Positions 19,269 to 27,410 of a stretch of 64,000 nt of DNA are shown in pieces (positions within the stretch are counted from its first letter, which is position 1; every line of letters begins with the position of its first letter). Source of the DNA: Vreelandella zhaodongensis (GTDB lineage Bacteria > Pseudomonadota > Gammaproteobacteria > Pseudomonadales > Halomonadaceae). The notes below the pieces were generated by a model, which saw nothing but the letters and a program-made list of their open reading frames with translations, did not search any database and was not told the origin of the DNA. Both the position numbers and the translations under genes were made by a program. Location of the stretch: contig NZ_JACCDD010000005.1 of NCBI RefSeq assembly GCF_013415115.1, positions 186,001-250,000 of the forward strand, given 5' to 3'.

Positions 19269-19714
19269 TCAGGGAGTCCATAGTTGAAGGTGAAACACTA
19301 CGCACTACCGCCACACCGAGGTGAAGCGAGAACGCGCAATTAAGCGAATAGATTGTCAAAATAATGGAAGATACGGGGGCACCATCAAGCCAATGAACGG
19401 CCATAGGATGCACAAGCGCCGACATAACGCGATAGGCGTCATGGCACTATATAAAGGAGGGAATTACCTAGGGTGGAGTCATCAGCCCAAAAAAGACGTG
19501 TGTGTGCTTAGTCATTGGTAAATTCTATACGGTTGCGATACGTAAGGTGCGACAAAGCGCCGTATCTTAACAGCATAACGACTACATTGCATCTCACGTC
19601 TAGCAGGCCTCTACTTCTTCGCGCACGACTTAGGCAGGGTGACCTTCTACCTAATTGTGGCGTACCATTGCGCCACCAAGAACGACCCAGATTGCCCAAG
19701 AGGAGAAGTAGTTA
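19269..19714. other. 446-base intergenic region between sulP and the isocitrate dehydrogenase gene
   Basis: No convincing gene. Short open frames exist on both strands (for example 19321-19521) but lack family features. An imperfect hairpin lies at 19537-19566: GATAC pairs with GTATC and GGTGC with GCGCC, around a GACAAA loop, with a 4-base bulge. A second small stem, GTGGCG/CGCCAC, lies at 19657-19676. Both are in the leader of the plus-strand dehydrogenase gene, whose AGGAGA site is at about 19700. An isolated AAAGGAGG at about 19453 is not followed by a start codon. The region must hold both divergent promoters. Confidence 0.6.
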
Positions 19715-20728
19715 ATGAGCCAGTCAATTGCGGTGATTAAAGGCGATGGCATCGGCCCCGAAATTATGGATGCCACCTTACGCGTGCTGGATGCACTGGA
19801 GTGCGGCCTGGATTACGAATTTGTTGATGCTGGCCTCGCTGCCCTTGAAAAACATGGCACGCTGATTCCTCAAGCGTCGCTTGATGCGATTGAGCAATAT
19901 GGCATCGCACTGAAAGGCCCTCTGACCACCCCCATCGGCAAAGGCTTCTCTTCGATCAACGTACAGCTACGCCGTCACTTTGATCTGTACGCTAACGTCC
20001 GCCCCGCCATCAGCTTCCCAGGCACCCGCTCTCGCTACGAAGATATCGATATGATTACCGTGCGGGAAAACACCGAAGGTGCCTACCTCTCCGATGGCCA
20101 GGAGATGGTTGACGACGGCAACACAGGGATCTCGGTGATCAAAGTCACCCGAGATGGCTCCGAGCGCATCGTGCGCTATGCGTTTGAGCTGGCAAAAAAG
20201 AACGGTCGTAAAAAAGTCACGGCGGTACACAAAGCTAACATCATTAAAACCAGCTCAGGGTTATTTTTGGATGTCGCTCGTGAAGTCGCCAAAGAGTATC
20301 CAGAGATCGAGTTCCAGGAAATGATCGTGGATAACGCCTGCATGCAGCTGGTGATGAACCCCCATCAGTTTGACGTCGTTGTCACGACTAACCTGTTTGG
20401 CGATATTCTGTCTGATCTGTGTGCCGGGCTAGTAGGCGGATTAGGATTAGCGCCAGGCGCTAACATCGGCGAAAAAGCGGCTATTTTTGAAGCAGTGCAT
20501 GGTTCTGCCCCAGATATTGCTGGCCAAAAAATCGCCAACCCATGTGCGTTGCTGCTAGCTGCTGCCCAGATGCTCGACCACCTGGGCATGAAAGAAAAAG
20601 GCGATGCTATCCGTCACGGTATTCGCGCAGTGCTAGAAAATCGTCGTGATATGGTCACTCCCGATATGGGCGGCACAGGTAACACAGATACGTTTGCTCA
20701 GGCATTGGTAGAGCAGGTAACTGCTTAA
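19715..20728 (+). CDS. Isocitrate dehydrogenase, NAD-type (isocitrate/isopropylmalate dehydrogenase family)
   Basis: A 337-residue beta-decarboxylating dehydrogenase. It starts IAVIKGDGIGPEIMDATLRV. The substrate loop SSINVQLRRHFDLYANVRP has the Ser-x-Asn-x-x-x-Arg pattern of isocitrate dehydrogenases, and ITVRENTEGAYLSDGQE supports isocitrate over isopropylmalate. TTNLFGDILSDLCAGLVGGLG carries the metal-binding Asp. HGSAPDIAGQKIANP is typical of the short NAD-dependent form. It is preceded by AGGAGA 8 bases from the ATG and stands alone. Homo-isocitrate or tartrate relatives are less likely alternatives. Confidence 0.87.
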   Translation: MSQSIAVIKGDGIGPEIMDATLRVLDALECGLDYEFVDAGLAALEKHGTLIPQASLDAIEQYGIALKGPLTTPIGKGFSSINVQLRRHFDLYANVRPAISFPGTRSRYEDIDMITVRENTEGAYLSDGQEMVDDGNTGISVIKVTRDGSERIVRYAFELAKKNGRKKVTAVHKANIIKTSSGLFLDVAREVAKEYPEIEFQEMIVDNACMQLVMNPHQFDVVVTTNLFGDILSDLCAGLVGGLGLAPGANIGEKAAIFEAVHGSAPDIAGQKIANPCALLLAAAQMLDHLGMKEKGDAIRHGIRAVLENRRDMVTPDMGGTGNTDTFAQALVEQVTA

Positions 20729-20761
20729 TTCCCTGTAAAACTTTATAATCATTTTAGCCAA

Positions 20762-20792
20762 ACACCCCGCTAACACATTATCAGCGGGGTGT
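20762..20792. terminator. Strong hairpin between convergent genes
   Basis: ACACCCCGCT (20762-20771) pairs perfectly with AGCGGGGTGT (20783-20792) around an 11-base loop. It sits between the dehydrogenase (plus) and the peroxiredoxin (minus), so it probably ends both. The U-tracts are weak on both sides. Confidence 0.7.
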
Positions 20793-20828
20793 AGCAACTC
20801 ACAGAACGCGTTAGCTCACGAGAGGCAA

Positions 20829-21479
20829 TTAACGCAATTTCGTTTTACGCAGGTATGGAAGCACCGCTTCGAATTCACCAAACTTCTGTTTAGCATCTTC
20901 ATCCGAGATGCTCGGCGGAATAATAACATCCTGACCGACGGTCCAATCTGCGGGCGTAGCAACGCCATGTTTTGCCGTGGCTTGTAGGGCATCTAGCGCG
21001 CGCAGAATTTCTGCAAAGTTACGGCCCACCGTCATCGGGTAGGTCATGGACAGCTTTAGCTGCTTATCCGGCCCAATGATAAACACCGAGCGCACAGTGG
21101 CACTATCGGCTGGCGTACGGCCATCAGGTAGGTAGGCATCTTCCGGTAACATATCGAACAGCTTAGATACCGTGAGGCCTTCATCGGCAATAATCGGGAA
21201 GCCCACTGAGTTGCCACATACTTTTTCGATATCGTCAGCCCAGCGCTTGTGATCTTCGACACCATCGACAGACACACCAATCACTTTGGTGCCGCGCTTT
21301 TCCCACTCCGCGCTCAGCGTTGCCACAGCGCCAAACTCAGTGGTGCAGACTGGCGTAAAATCTTTCGGATGAGAAAAAAGGATCGCCCAACTGTCGCCAA
21401 TCCAGTCGTGAAAACGAATCGGACCTTGGCTAGTGTCTGCTTCGAAATCAGGCACTACTGCATTGATACGTAATGACAT
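20829..21479 (-). CDS. 1-Cys peroxiredoxin (Prx6 subfamily)
   Basis: A 216-residue thiol peroxidase. The peroxidatic Cys45 lies in the motif HPKDFTPVCTTEFG. The long C-terminal arm (DWTVGQDVIIPPSISDEDAK) and the length of about 216 mark the Prx6 group, which lacks a typical resolving cysteine. It reduces hydrogen peroxide and organic peroxides in the cytosol. GAGGAGGAACG precedes the ATG. It is a single gene, convergent with the isocitrate dehydrogenase. Confidence 0.94.
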   Translation of the reverse strand: MSLRINAVVPDFEADTSQGPIRFHDWIGDSWAILFSHPKDFTPVCTTEFGAVATLSAEWEKRGTKVIGVSVDGVEDHKRWADDIEKVCGNSVGFPIIADEGLTVSKLFDMLPEDAYLPDGRTPADSATVRSVFIIGPDKQLKLSMTYPMTVGRNFAEILRALDALQATAKHGVATPADWTVGQDVIIPPSISDEDAKQKFGEFEAVLPYLRKTKLR

Positions 21480-21624
21480 CGTTCCTCCTCATGTAGGTAA
21501 ATTGCACCCTGTTACCATATATGACTTTAGGCGCCTTCACTATAGAACGTTTTACGCTAATACAAGACACATTACGCAGGCCCACAGCGACGAGCCTAGT
21601 GGCTAAATCACTCACTAACCCCTC

Positions 21625-22509
21625 TTACCACTGCCACTCACAGCGAGCCACTGCGTCATGGGCATGCAGGCTTTCCGCATGAACCACCTTGAGCTTGAAC
21701 CCTGAAATATCGGGCATCTTTCTGAGCGTTCGATCCAAACGTTTTGCCGCATCTTCGCAAAACATCAGGTTCTGACCATTAGCGAGTGCAAACGCCTGTT
21801 CATCAATACGCTTGACCGCGGTTTGCAACGCGGTGCCCAATGCTTCTTCAATGCGCTCAACAAGTGAAGCAAGCGGGATATCGTCGCTCCCTGTCAACCG
21901 CACAGAGCAGTGAGCAACGCTGCGCTGACTATGGGGCGTAGCAAGAATACCCTCTTCAGTTCCCAACCACGCAAGTACTGCCTGCTTGGTTAGCGGTATA
22001 TCATCAAAATCTTCTGTAAAGGCTTGCTGAATTAATTGCCGAGCTAATGCCGCCGAACAGGGACACGTTGAGGAGTAGCCAACAGCCACCTCTAGCTCCA
22101 ATTGAAACCCTGACGGGGTGAGCTGGCCACGCAGCGTAAACGGGTAGCCTTTCCATCCCGACAAGGGGCTAATCAGCGCATCCCGCTTGAGCAGCACGTC
22201 GCCGCTGATGTCTAGATAAGCATGTTCAGACAGCCCTTGATGGCTCTCCAAAAATACCGCCAGCAGGCGCTGCAACGACGTGATGGTCAACGGTTGATGC
22301 TCTAATGCATCGAGTGCCGTGTACAACCGCGACATATGAATGCCTCGAGCCTCGGTGGCCTCTAGGCTTACTCCCGCCGAAAGACGCGCATTGACATGGC
22401 TTCCGGCCAGCTGAACTGGCAAAGCAATGCCCTCCATGCCCACCCAGGACAGCGTGCCTGACAACCGTGTGGTTTGCTGGGCGACATCAGGTAAGGTTAA
22501 AGCCGTCAT
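21625..22509 (-). CDS. folE2: GTP cyclohydrolase FolE2 (type IB)
   Basis: A 294-residue enzyme that makes dihydroneopterin triphosphate from GTP, the first step of folate synthesis. GYSSTCPCSAALARQLI is the FolE2 signature with the metal-binding Cys. Type IB enzymes can use metals other than zinc and are commonly switched on when zinc is scarce. The ATG overlaps the COG0523 GTPase stop by TAATG, so it is the last gene of the dksA2-GTPase-folE2 operon behind the Zur box at 24138. Confidence 0.93.
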   Translation of the reverse strand: MTALTLPDVAQQTTRLSGTLSWVGMEGIALPVQLAGSHVNARLSAGVSLEATEARGIHMSRLYTALDALEHQPLTITSLQRLLAVFLESHQGLSEHAYLDISGDVLLKRDALISPLSGWKGYPFTLRGQLTPSGFQLELEVAVGYSSTCPCSAALARQLIQQAFTEDFDDIPLTKQAVLAWLGTEEGILATPHSQRSVAHCSVRLTGSDDIPLASLVERIEEALGTALQTAVKRIDEQAFALANGQNLMFCEDAAKRLDRTLRKMPDISGFKLKVVHAESLHAHDAVARCEWQW

Positions 22510-23627
22510 TACGTTGCCTCGTTCGTTGGTGTGATCGCTGGAGAGGTAGATGAGGTAAAAAAGCGATAAAGTTCGGCCACAGTGCTAGGCGCGACGTTCT
22601 GAGTAATAAAAACGAATCGCGAAATACGATCACTAACACTGTGGTTAGGCAGCGGCGCAGGCGGGTGAAAAATGTGCTGGACGCCATGCAGCGCTAATGG
22701 CTCTTCACGGTCAGTAAGATGCACTACTGCTTTAATTCGTAGCATTTTTTCACCCATCAGCGACATCAACAGATCCAGCCAATTTTCTAACGCTTCAGGC
22801 GTAATGAGCTCCTCAATACAAAAGCAGAAAGCGCTAATATTCTCCCCATGGCGGGTTAGCGTTGGCTGGCGGCTAGGCGTCACAGGCGTAGGCGTGATAG
22901 CACTTTGCTGAGAGGTAGCATGCTGATGACCCATGGCGTAATGCAACTGATAGCTTGCTGACTTTAACCACCCCTCAACCTGGTACTCTTGTGACGCCCC
23001 TCGATAAAGCCCGGCGCCTACTAACAAGTCGGGGGAAAGATTGCCATTCTGCACTTGCCACTGCTCGGCAGCAGGGTTGATTGACGCAAGCTGGTTGGCC
23101 AGGTACGACAGACGCTCTTCATCTGCCAAATCGGTTTTGGTAATCAGTAACCGATCTGCCACCGCCACCTGGCGTTGAGATTCGCGATGCGCCTGCAGCG
23201 TCGCTTCCCCGTTTACAGCGTCCACACAGCACACCACGCTATCCAGCTGGAAGCGGTGGGCAAGCCAATGATCGGTCATCAATAAGTGCAGAATCGGTGC
23301 TGGATCGGCAAGTCCCGTGGTTTCAATCACCACGCGCGAAGGCGCTGGCTTACCCTCTGCCAGAAGCGCATCAATAGCCTGCTGCAGTGTACGGCTTAGG
23401 TCTCCCCGCAATGTGCAGCATAAACACCCACTGCTCATTTCCACGACCGTCTGCTCATCACTTTGGGTAATGAGCAGATGATCCAGACCAATGTCACCAA
23501 ACTCGTTAATCACCACTAGCGTGTTGCGCATCGACGCTTGACGTACCCAACGATTCAGCAGCGTTGTCTTGCCACTCCCCAAAAAACCCGTCAGCACATT
23601 AACCGGCGTTAGCGTGGTGAATTGCAT
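22509..23627 (-). CDS. COG0523 family GTPase, putative zinc metallochaperone (ZigA/YciC/CobW type)
   Basis: A 372-residue P-loop GTPase. Walker A is GFLGSGKTTLL (14-24), the CxCC metal motif is SSGCLCCTL (C68, C70, C71), and LITKTDLADEERL carries the NKxD-like guanine motif. The His-containing linker HYAMGHQHATS and the C-terminal CobW_C domain follow. Relatives deliver zinc to chosen apo-proteins under zinc limitation. Placement between dksA2 and folE2 with one-base TAATG overlaps on both sides, and a Zur box upstream, makes the zinc role much more likely than cobalamin. Confidence 0.9.
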   Translation of the reverse strand: MQFTTLTPVNVLTGFLGSGKTTLLNRWVRQASMRNTLVVINEFGDIGLDHLLITQSDEQTVVEMSSGCLCCTLRGDLSRTLQQAIDALLAEGKPAPSRVVIETTGLADPAPILHLLMTDHWLAHRFQLDSVVCCVDAVNGEATLQAHRESQRQVAVADRLLITKTDLADEERLSYLANQLASINPAAEQWQVQNGNLSPDLLVGAGLYRGASQEYQVEGWLKSASYQLHYAMGHQHATSQQSAITPTPVTPSRQPTLTRHGENISAFCFCIEELITPEALENWLDLLMSLMGEKMLRIKAVVHLTDREEPLALHGVQHIFHPPAPLPNHSVSDRISRFVFITQNVAPSTVAELYRFFTSSTSPAITPTNEAT

Positions 23628-24112
23628 TACTCCCCCCGCGCCTTACGATAATGGTGTTCCTTACGCTCCTGACGCTCTTTTGCTTCTATGCAGAGTTTTG
23701 CCGTTGGTCGAAAAAGCAGCCGTGGAATACCAATCGGTTCTCCAGTCTCTTCGCAGAAACCATACTCCCCGCTTTCAATCCGCTTAAGAGCTGAATCAAT
23801 ATTAGTCATCAGCCTGCTTTCGCGATCAGCTTGGCGAAGCGCCAGGCGCAGTTCTTCTTCAAACGATGCTTGGTCAGCTTCATCGCTGTCTCGCTCATGA
23901 GAAGCGATCGCCATCTTTACCTCTTTCAAATGTGCTTCTAGCTCAGCGCGCTCACTTAAAAGCCGTTGCCGGAAGAAATCGAGTTGCGTTGCATTCATGT
24001 ACTCGTCATCCGGCGATGCCAACAACTTCGCTTCTTCAGCCTTCTGCGAGTCTGCTGATGTGTTCGTTGTCGCTTCCGTAGTGCTAACTTGTCGAGTGGT
24101 ATCAGGTTGCAA
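23627..24112 (-). CDS. dksA2: DksA2-type, two-cysteine (zinc-independent) DksA paralogue
   Basis: A 161-residue DksA-family protein. The coiled-coil tip keeps the acidic pair (D77 and D80 in RDSDEADQAS) that reaches the polymerase active site. The C-terminal finger keeps only two of four cysteines: C120-x2-T123 in FCEETGEPIG and C141-x2-A144 in KLCIEAKE. In Pseudomonas aeruginosa such a paralogue works without zinc. The start codon is TTG, supported by AAGGAGG 7 bases upstream; the first ATG (codon 40) would remove a 39-residue, Ser/Thr-rich N-terminus. First gene of the operon; the Zur-like palindrome lies 26-38 bases upstream. Confidence 0.9.
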   Translation of the reverse strand: MQPDTTRQVSTTEATTNTSADSQKAEEAKLLASPDDEYMNATQLDFFRQRLLSERAELEAHLKEVKMAIASHERDSDEADQASFEEELRLALRQADRESRLMTNIDSALKRIESGEYGFCEETGEPIGIPRLLFRPTAKLCIEAKERQERKEHHYRKARGE

Positions 24113-24137
24113 TGTATAGCCTCCTTTTGATAAAAAC

Positions 24138-24150
24138 GTTATAACATAAC
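24138..24150. promoter_or_regulatory. Predicted Zur operator
   Basis: GTTATAACATAAC, a perfect palindrome of GTTAT and ATAAC around AAC, very close to the gammaproteobacterial Zur core GTTATAnnATAAC. It lies between the dksA2-GTPase-folE2 operon and the divergent DUF1826 gene, so zinc-loaded Zur could repress both. The site is seen directly; binding is inferred. Confidence 0.8.
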
Positions 24151-24257
24151 AAACACTCTCCCTGCGACCTAACTGTTAACTTCCATTGCTACTCTTCATG
24201 CTCCTAGCCACACGCAGGCATACGTACATTGCAGCCCCAACATAACCGGAGCCACTC

Positions 24258-24917
24258 ATGTCTCTTAGCACATCACAGCCTAAAAAAACGCTGACGTTTC
24301 CCGAGCACGCTGCCCGTGACAGCGATATCAGCGTATTACCACGTATTTTTGAAGAATGCATCAATATCGCTATTCTTCAACGTACGCTGCCCGCGGAGAT
24401 TGCCATGAGCGCCAACGCACAGTGCCATACATCACGCGCCTGGCAGTACTCATGGCTGGGGCCCCCTTCAGACGCCTTTAAAGCGGATTTACGCCGTCAG
24501 CTTCCGGAGCCTTCAGCGGGTGATGCACTAGTTGACGATGTAGCGACGATAGCAGACGCCATCGCGTACCTATTCGATACCGACACCGTAGGCATTCGAC
24601 TGCGCTTATTAACCGCCGCCATGTGCCCACGATTTCACTGCGACAACTTGCCGGTACGTTTGGTAACCACGTATATAGGACCGGGCAGTGAGTGGTTGCC
24701 CGAACATGCCATCAACCGTGCAGGGCTGGGTGCCCCAACGCCTGACCGGCCAGATATTATCAACGACCCCGCCGCTATTCAGCGCATGCAGTCTGGTGAC
24801 ATTGCGTTGATTAAAGGCAGTGGCTGGGTGGGCTGCGAAGAGCACGGCTTAGTACATCGCAGTCCCTCCTTGGCCGAAGGGCAAAAGCGGCTACTACTAA
24901 CAATAGACCCCGCCTGA
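24258..24917 (+). CDS. DUF1826 domain-containing protein
   Basis: A 219-residue protein matching the DUF1826 family. Signature-like blocks are FHCDNLPVRLVTTYIGPG, EWLPEHAINR and a C-terminal GSGWVGCEEHGLVHRSPS. The His and Cys residues in these blocks could bind metal, but no function is established. No signal peptide or membrane segment. A CGGAG site lies 6 bases before the ATG. It is divergent from the zinc-starvation operon and shares its Zur-like operator. I recall DUF1826 genes commonly lying beside COG0523 genes, which supports a zinc-homeostasis role. Confidence 0.82.
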   Translation: MSLSTSQPKKTLTFPEHAARDSDISVLPRIFEECINIAILQRTLPAEIAMSANAQCHTSRAWQYSWLGPPSDAFKADLRRQLPEPSAGDALVDDVATIADAIAYLFDTDTVGIRLRLLTAAMCPRFHCDNLPVRLVTTYIGPGSEWLPEHAINRAGLGAPTPDRPDIINDPAAIQRMQSGDIALIKGSGWVGCEEHGLVHRSPSLAEGQKRLLLTIDPA

Positions 24918-24951
24918 GTAGCCCGCAGCATGGCCAATGGTGGGAACTAAC

Positions 24952-24986
24952 TCACCCATCAGCATGACTATAATGCTGATGGGTGA
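24952..24986 (+). terminator. 14-bp perfect stem downstream of the DUF1826 gene
   Basis: TCACCCATCAGCAT (24952-24965) pairs with ATGCTGATGGGTGA (24973-24986) around a 7-base loop. It is probably the end signal of the DUF1826 transcript. No U-run follows, so a stabilising or processing hairpin is an alternative. Confidence 0.5.
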
Positions 24987-25073
24987 TACCGATAAGCGGT
25001 GATCAGCCACGTCACTGACTTTCAGCTAAGCCGCACCGGCCAGCGTCCCTTTCCGGTTCAAGAGGAAGCTTGA

Positions 25074-25553
25074 ATGGACAAACACACCAATGAGGGGCAA
25101 AACCTCCCCCAGTTGCTCCACGACGAACTACCCGCAGAGCATGAAGACCCTTTGATCCGGCGCTTACACCTAATCATTCGCTACGCGGTTAAAGTGCTAG
25201 CGGTACTGATGGTTATGGTGATTATCTGGGGTGTGTTTGACGTTATTTACGTGCTGTACAGCAAGTTTATCGCGCCGCCCATGTTCCTGTTTGAAGTACA
25301 GGATATCTTTGTCATCTTCGGCGCATTTATGGTGGTACTGATCGCCGTCGAAATCTTTATCAACATCCGGCTGTATCTTGGCACCAATATCTTGCCCATT
25401 CGGCTAGTGGTGGCCACCGCACTAATGGCCATCGCACGCAAAGTCATCATTCTTGATATTAGCCTAATCACCGCCATGGAGATGCTGGGCATTGCAGCCA
25501 TTGTGCTGGCATTGGGCGTTACCCACTGGCTAGTCGGCAAGCCCAACCAATAG
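25074..25553 (+). CDS. PsiE-family (phosphate-starvation-inducible type) membrane protein
   Basis: A 159-residue inner-membrane protein with four predicted segments: about 38-60, 72-95, 110-128 and 135-152. The layout and the block VEIFINIRLYLGTNILPIRL followed by ATALMAIARKVIILD match the PsiE family. The charged N-terminus is cytoplasmic. The biochemical role of PsiE is unknown and no Pho box was identified upstream. AGGAAG precedes the ATG. It stands alone and is convergent with luxS. Confidence 0.85.
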   Translation: MDKHTNEGQNLPQLLHDELPAEHEDPLIRRLHLIIRYAVKVLAVLMVMVIIWGVFDVIYVLYSKFIAPPMFLFEVQDIFVIFGAFMVVLIAVEIFINIRLYLGTNILPIRLVVATALMAIARKVIILDISLITAMEMLGIAAIVLALGVTHWLVGKPNQ

Positions 25554-25617
25554 GCGTAAACAGCGTTTTTTTGGCTGCCATGCAGCGGTCAAGCCATATA
25601 GCAAATGCCTAACACTA

Positions 25618-25642
25618 AAACGCCCCCAAGAAGGAGGCGTTT
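25618..25642. terminator. Bidirectional terminator between psiE-like gene and luxS
   Basis: AAACGCC (25618-25624) pairs with GGCGTTT (25636-25642), and CC/GG continue after a mismatch. The minus-strand reading ends in TTTT, and TTTAATT follows on the plus strand. Confidence 0.75.
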
Positions 25643-25671
25643 AATTAACAGTTAGCGCTTTCATTTACCGT

Positions 25672-26139
25672 TTAAGCAAATACGTCGGTCCACTCACTGC
25701 GCTTAGCCAGCAACCCTTTGGCTAGCGCTTGGGCACCTTCCAGGCTGTGGCTGGCAGCCCAGCCACACTGCATTTCATTACAGGCAGGTACTTCTGTGGC
25801 GGTCAACACATCGTTGAGCGTTTGCTCGATGATGCTTAGCACACCGTCATAATCGTCGTGATTGATCATTGCGATGTAGAAGCCGGTTTGGCAGCCCATC
25901 GGACTGATATCAACCACTTTATCGGTGTGGTTACGCGACATCTCAGCCATCAAATGCTCCAGGGAGTGCAGCGCAGGCATCTCCATGTGCTCTTTGTTGG
26001 GTTGGCAAATACGCAGATCGTACTTATGGATACGGTCGCCATTTTGGCCTTCTTTAATATCGGCCAAACGCACGTAAGGGGCTTTTACCTTGGTATGATC
26101 CAGGTTAAAGCTTTCGACGTTCATTTTCTTTTCAGTCAT
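25672..26139 (-). CDS. luxS: S-ribosylhomocysteine lyase LuxS
   Basis: A 155-residue metalloenzyme that splits S-ribosylhomocysteine into homocysteine and DPD, the AI-2 precursor. The metal motif HSLEH (H58, E61, H62), catalytic Cys83 in PMGCQTGFY and the Cys125 ligand in [14 protein letters not shown] are all present. GGAG lies 5 bases from the ATG. Two small enzymes (ABM monooxygenase, HAD) lie upstream on the same strand. AI-2 signalling or only methyl-cycle recycling are both possible; no lsr or luxP/Q genes are in the window. Confidence 0.96.
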   Translation of the reverse strand: MTEKKMNVESFNLDHTKVKAPYVRLADIKEGQNGDRIHKYDLRICQPNKEHMEMPALHSLEHLMAEMSRNHTDKVVDISPMGCQTGFYIAMINHDDYDGVLSIIEQTLNDVLTATEVPACNEMQCGWAASHSLEGAQALAKGLLAKRSEWTDVFA

Positions 26140-26192
26140 CTTGGCTCCGTCATCTTGGTATATCGCTTACTTATTCTACACCGTTACCGCTG

Positions 26193-26540
26193 TTATACCT
26201 TGGGAGCGTCGTAATTCCAGGGCTCGTCGGTGTAAACACACACGTTGGCATCTTCAATATCGCCATCGGGTGACTCGACGTGCTTAGCGAAAAAATCTTG
26301 AATCTCTTTGCGCTGGCAGTGGGCTTCAAACTCTTCACGGCTGGCCCAAATTTCATGAAACACGATTGGGTAGCTGGTACCTTGGGCAAACGGATTATCG
26401 ATCTGCCGAGTCACGGTGTAGTGAATGCAAGCATCTTCACGATGCGTGTTGGGTTCGAGGCTCTGCAGTGCCTTAAATACCGCCTCTTCTTTTCCGGCTT
26501 TGGGCTTGAAGCTGGCGATACAGTAAATTTTTTCCGACAT
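26193..26540 (-). CDS. ABM-fold (antibiotic biosynthesis monooxygenase-like) protein
   Basis: A 115-residue ferredoxin-like ABM domain protein. It has the typical IYCIASFKPKAGKEEAVFKAL start and YPIVFHEIWASREEFEAHCQ core, where family members read E.W.s.eaf..H. Relatives are quinol monooxygenases (YgiN-like), but the family is diverse. The ATG at 26540 has AGGA 7-8 bases upstream; a GTG six bases earlier is less likely. It is 53 bases upstream of luxS on the same strand. Confidence 0.82.
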   Translation of the reverse strand: MSEKIYCIASFKPKAGKEEAVFKALQSLEPNTHREDACIHYTVTRQIDNPFAQGTSYPIVFHEIWASREEFEAHCQRKEIQDFFAKHVESPDGDIEDANVCVYTDEPWNYDAPKV

Positions 26541-26601
26541 GGTCACATCCTAAGCGGTTAAGTGTGCATCATTATGCGGCTTGTCGATGCAGGTTAACAA
26601 C

Positions 26602-27279
26602 CTAACGACTCATCCTCTCCGCCAGCGTTTCTAAATCAGACACCGTCATATCCGGTTCACCACCCCAAGGGTCGAACGGCGCATCAGGGTGACGACGCAC
26701 CCAGGCACTGTGTAAACCTGCATGCGTGGCTCCAATCACATCAAAAGGATTGCTGGAAATCAGCCAAGTGTGTTCAGGGCGCGTTTCTAAACGTGTGCGT
26801 AAGTAGGCATATACCGCAGGGTCTGGCTTGAAGCGTTTCACATCATCAACACTCACCACCGCATCCACATGGCTTTCCACGCCTGCACGAACCAATAGTT
26901 GAGTGACCGCCTCTTGGGTGCCGTTAGAAAATGCCACGCAGCGAATGCCTGCATCGCGTAGTTGATCAAGGGCGGGCAGCACATCGGGGAAGGCGGGTAA
27001 TTGCGCATAAACCGCCATTAATTGATCTTGGTCGTTATCAGAAAGACCCGCTTGCATCGCCCGGTCAGTAAATACTAATGCCTCCCTTGTGCACTCCGAA
27101 AACGGCACATAGGCTCCCATCAAGCCATGGCGAAAGCTGTATTCCAGCTGTTTTTCCCGCCAGCGCTTAGCAAACTCCCCTGCAGTGGTGGCGTCACTAA
27201 GGCGGCGTTCCAGCTCAACCGTTACCCCTTGGGTATCAATGAGCGTGCCGTAGACATCAAAGGCTAGTACCGGTTGCAT
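26602..27279 (-). CDS. Haloacid dehalogenase, type II-like (HAD superfamily)
   Basis: A 225-residue HAD enzyme with nucleophile Asp8 in AFDVYGTLID, the motif II Ser in VAFSNGT, the Lys in RFKPDPAVYAYL, and the SSNPFDVIGA block typical of L-2-haloacid dehalogenases. The reaction would be hydrolytic dehalogenation of short 2-haloacids to hydroxyacids; a phosphatase role cannot be excluded. AGGAG precedes the ATG by 5 bases. It heads a minus-strand run HAD-ABM-luxS with gaps of about 60 and 50 bases. Confidence 0.85.
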   Translation of the reverse strand: MQPVLAFDVYGTLIDTQGVTVELERRLSDATTAGEFAKRWREKQLEYSFRHGLMGAYVPFSECTREALVFTDRAMQAGLSDNDQDQLMAVYAQLPAFPDVLPALDQLRDAGIRCVAFSNGTQEAVTQLLVRAGVESHVDAVVSVDDVKRFKPDPAVYAYLRTRLETRPEHTWLISSNPFDVIGATHAGLHSAWVRRHPDAPFDPWGGEPDMTVSDLETLAERMSR

Positions 27280-27363
27280 GATAACTCCTGGCTTGGTGGA
27301 TAGGATAATGATCGACGACGGGTGATCTCATGCATTTAGCATAGCTGCCCTCTTCAAAAACAA

Positions 27364-27392
27364 AAACGCCGCTGCGATAGGCAGCGGCGTTT
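27364..27392 (-). terminator. Intrinsic terminator of doeD
   Basis: AAACGCCGCTGC (27364-27375) pairs with GCAGCGGCGTTT (27381-27392), a 12-bp perfect stem with a 5-base loop. On the minus strand it is followed by a U-rich tract (TTTTTGTTTTTG), just 19 bases after the doeD stop. Confidence 0.9.
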
Positions 27393-27410
27393 GAAGAACA
27401 TTAAGCGCTA

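Noticed and set aside
19321..19521. A 66-codon open frame in the sulP to isocitrate dehydrogenase gap.
   Set aside because: No ribosome site, no family resemblance and low-complexity composition; more likely chance.
23627..24112. Calling this the housekeeping DksA.
   Set aside because: The zinc finger has only two of four Cys and it lies in a Zur-like operon, so the DksA2 type fits better.
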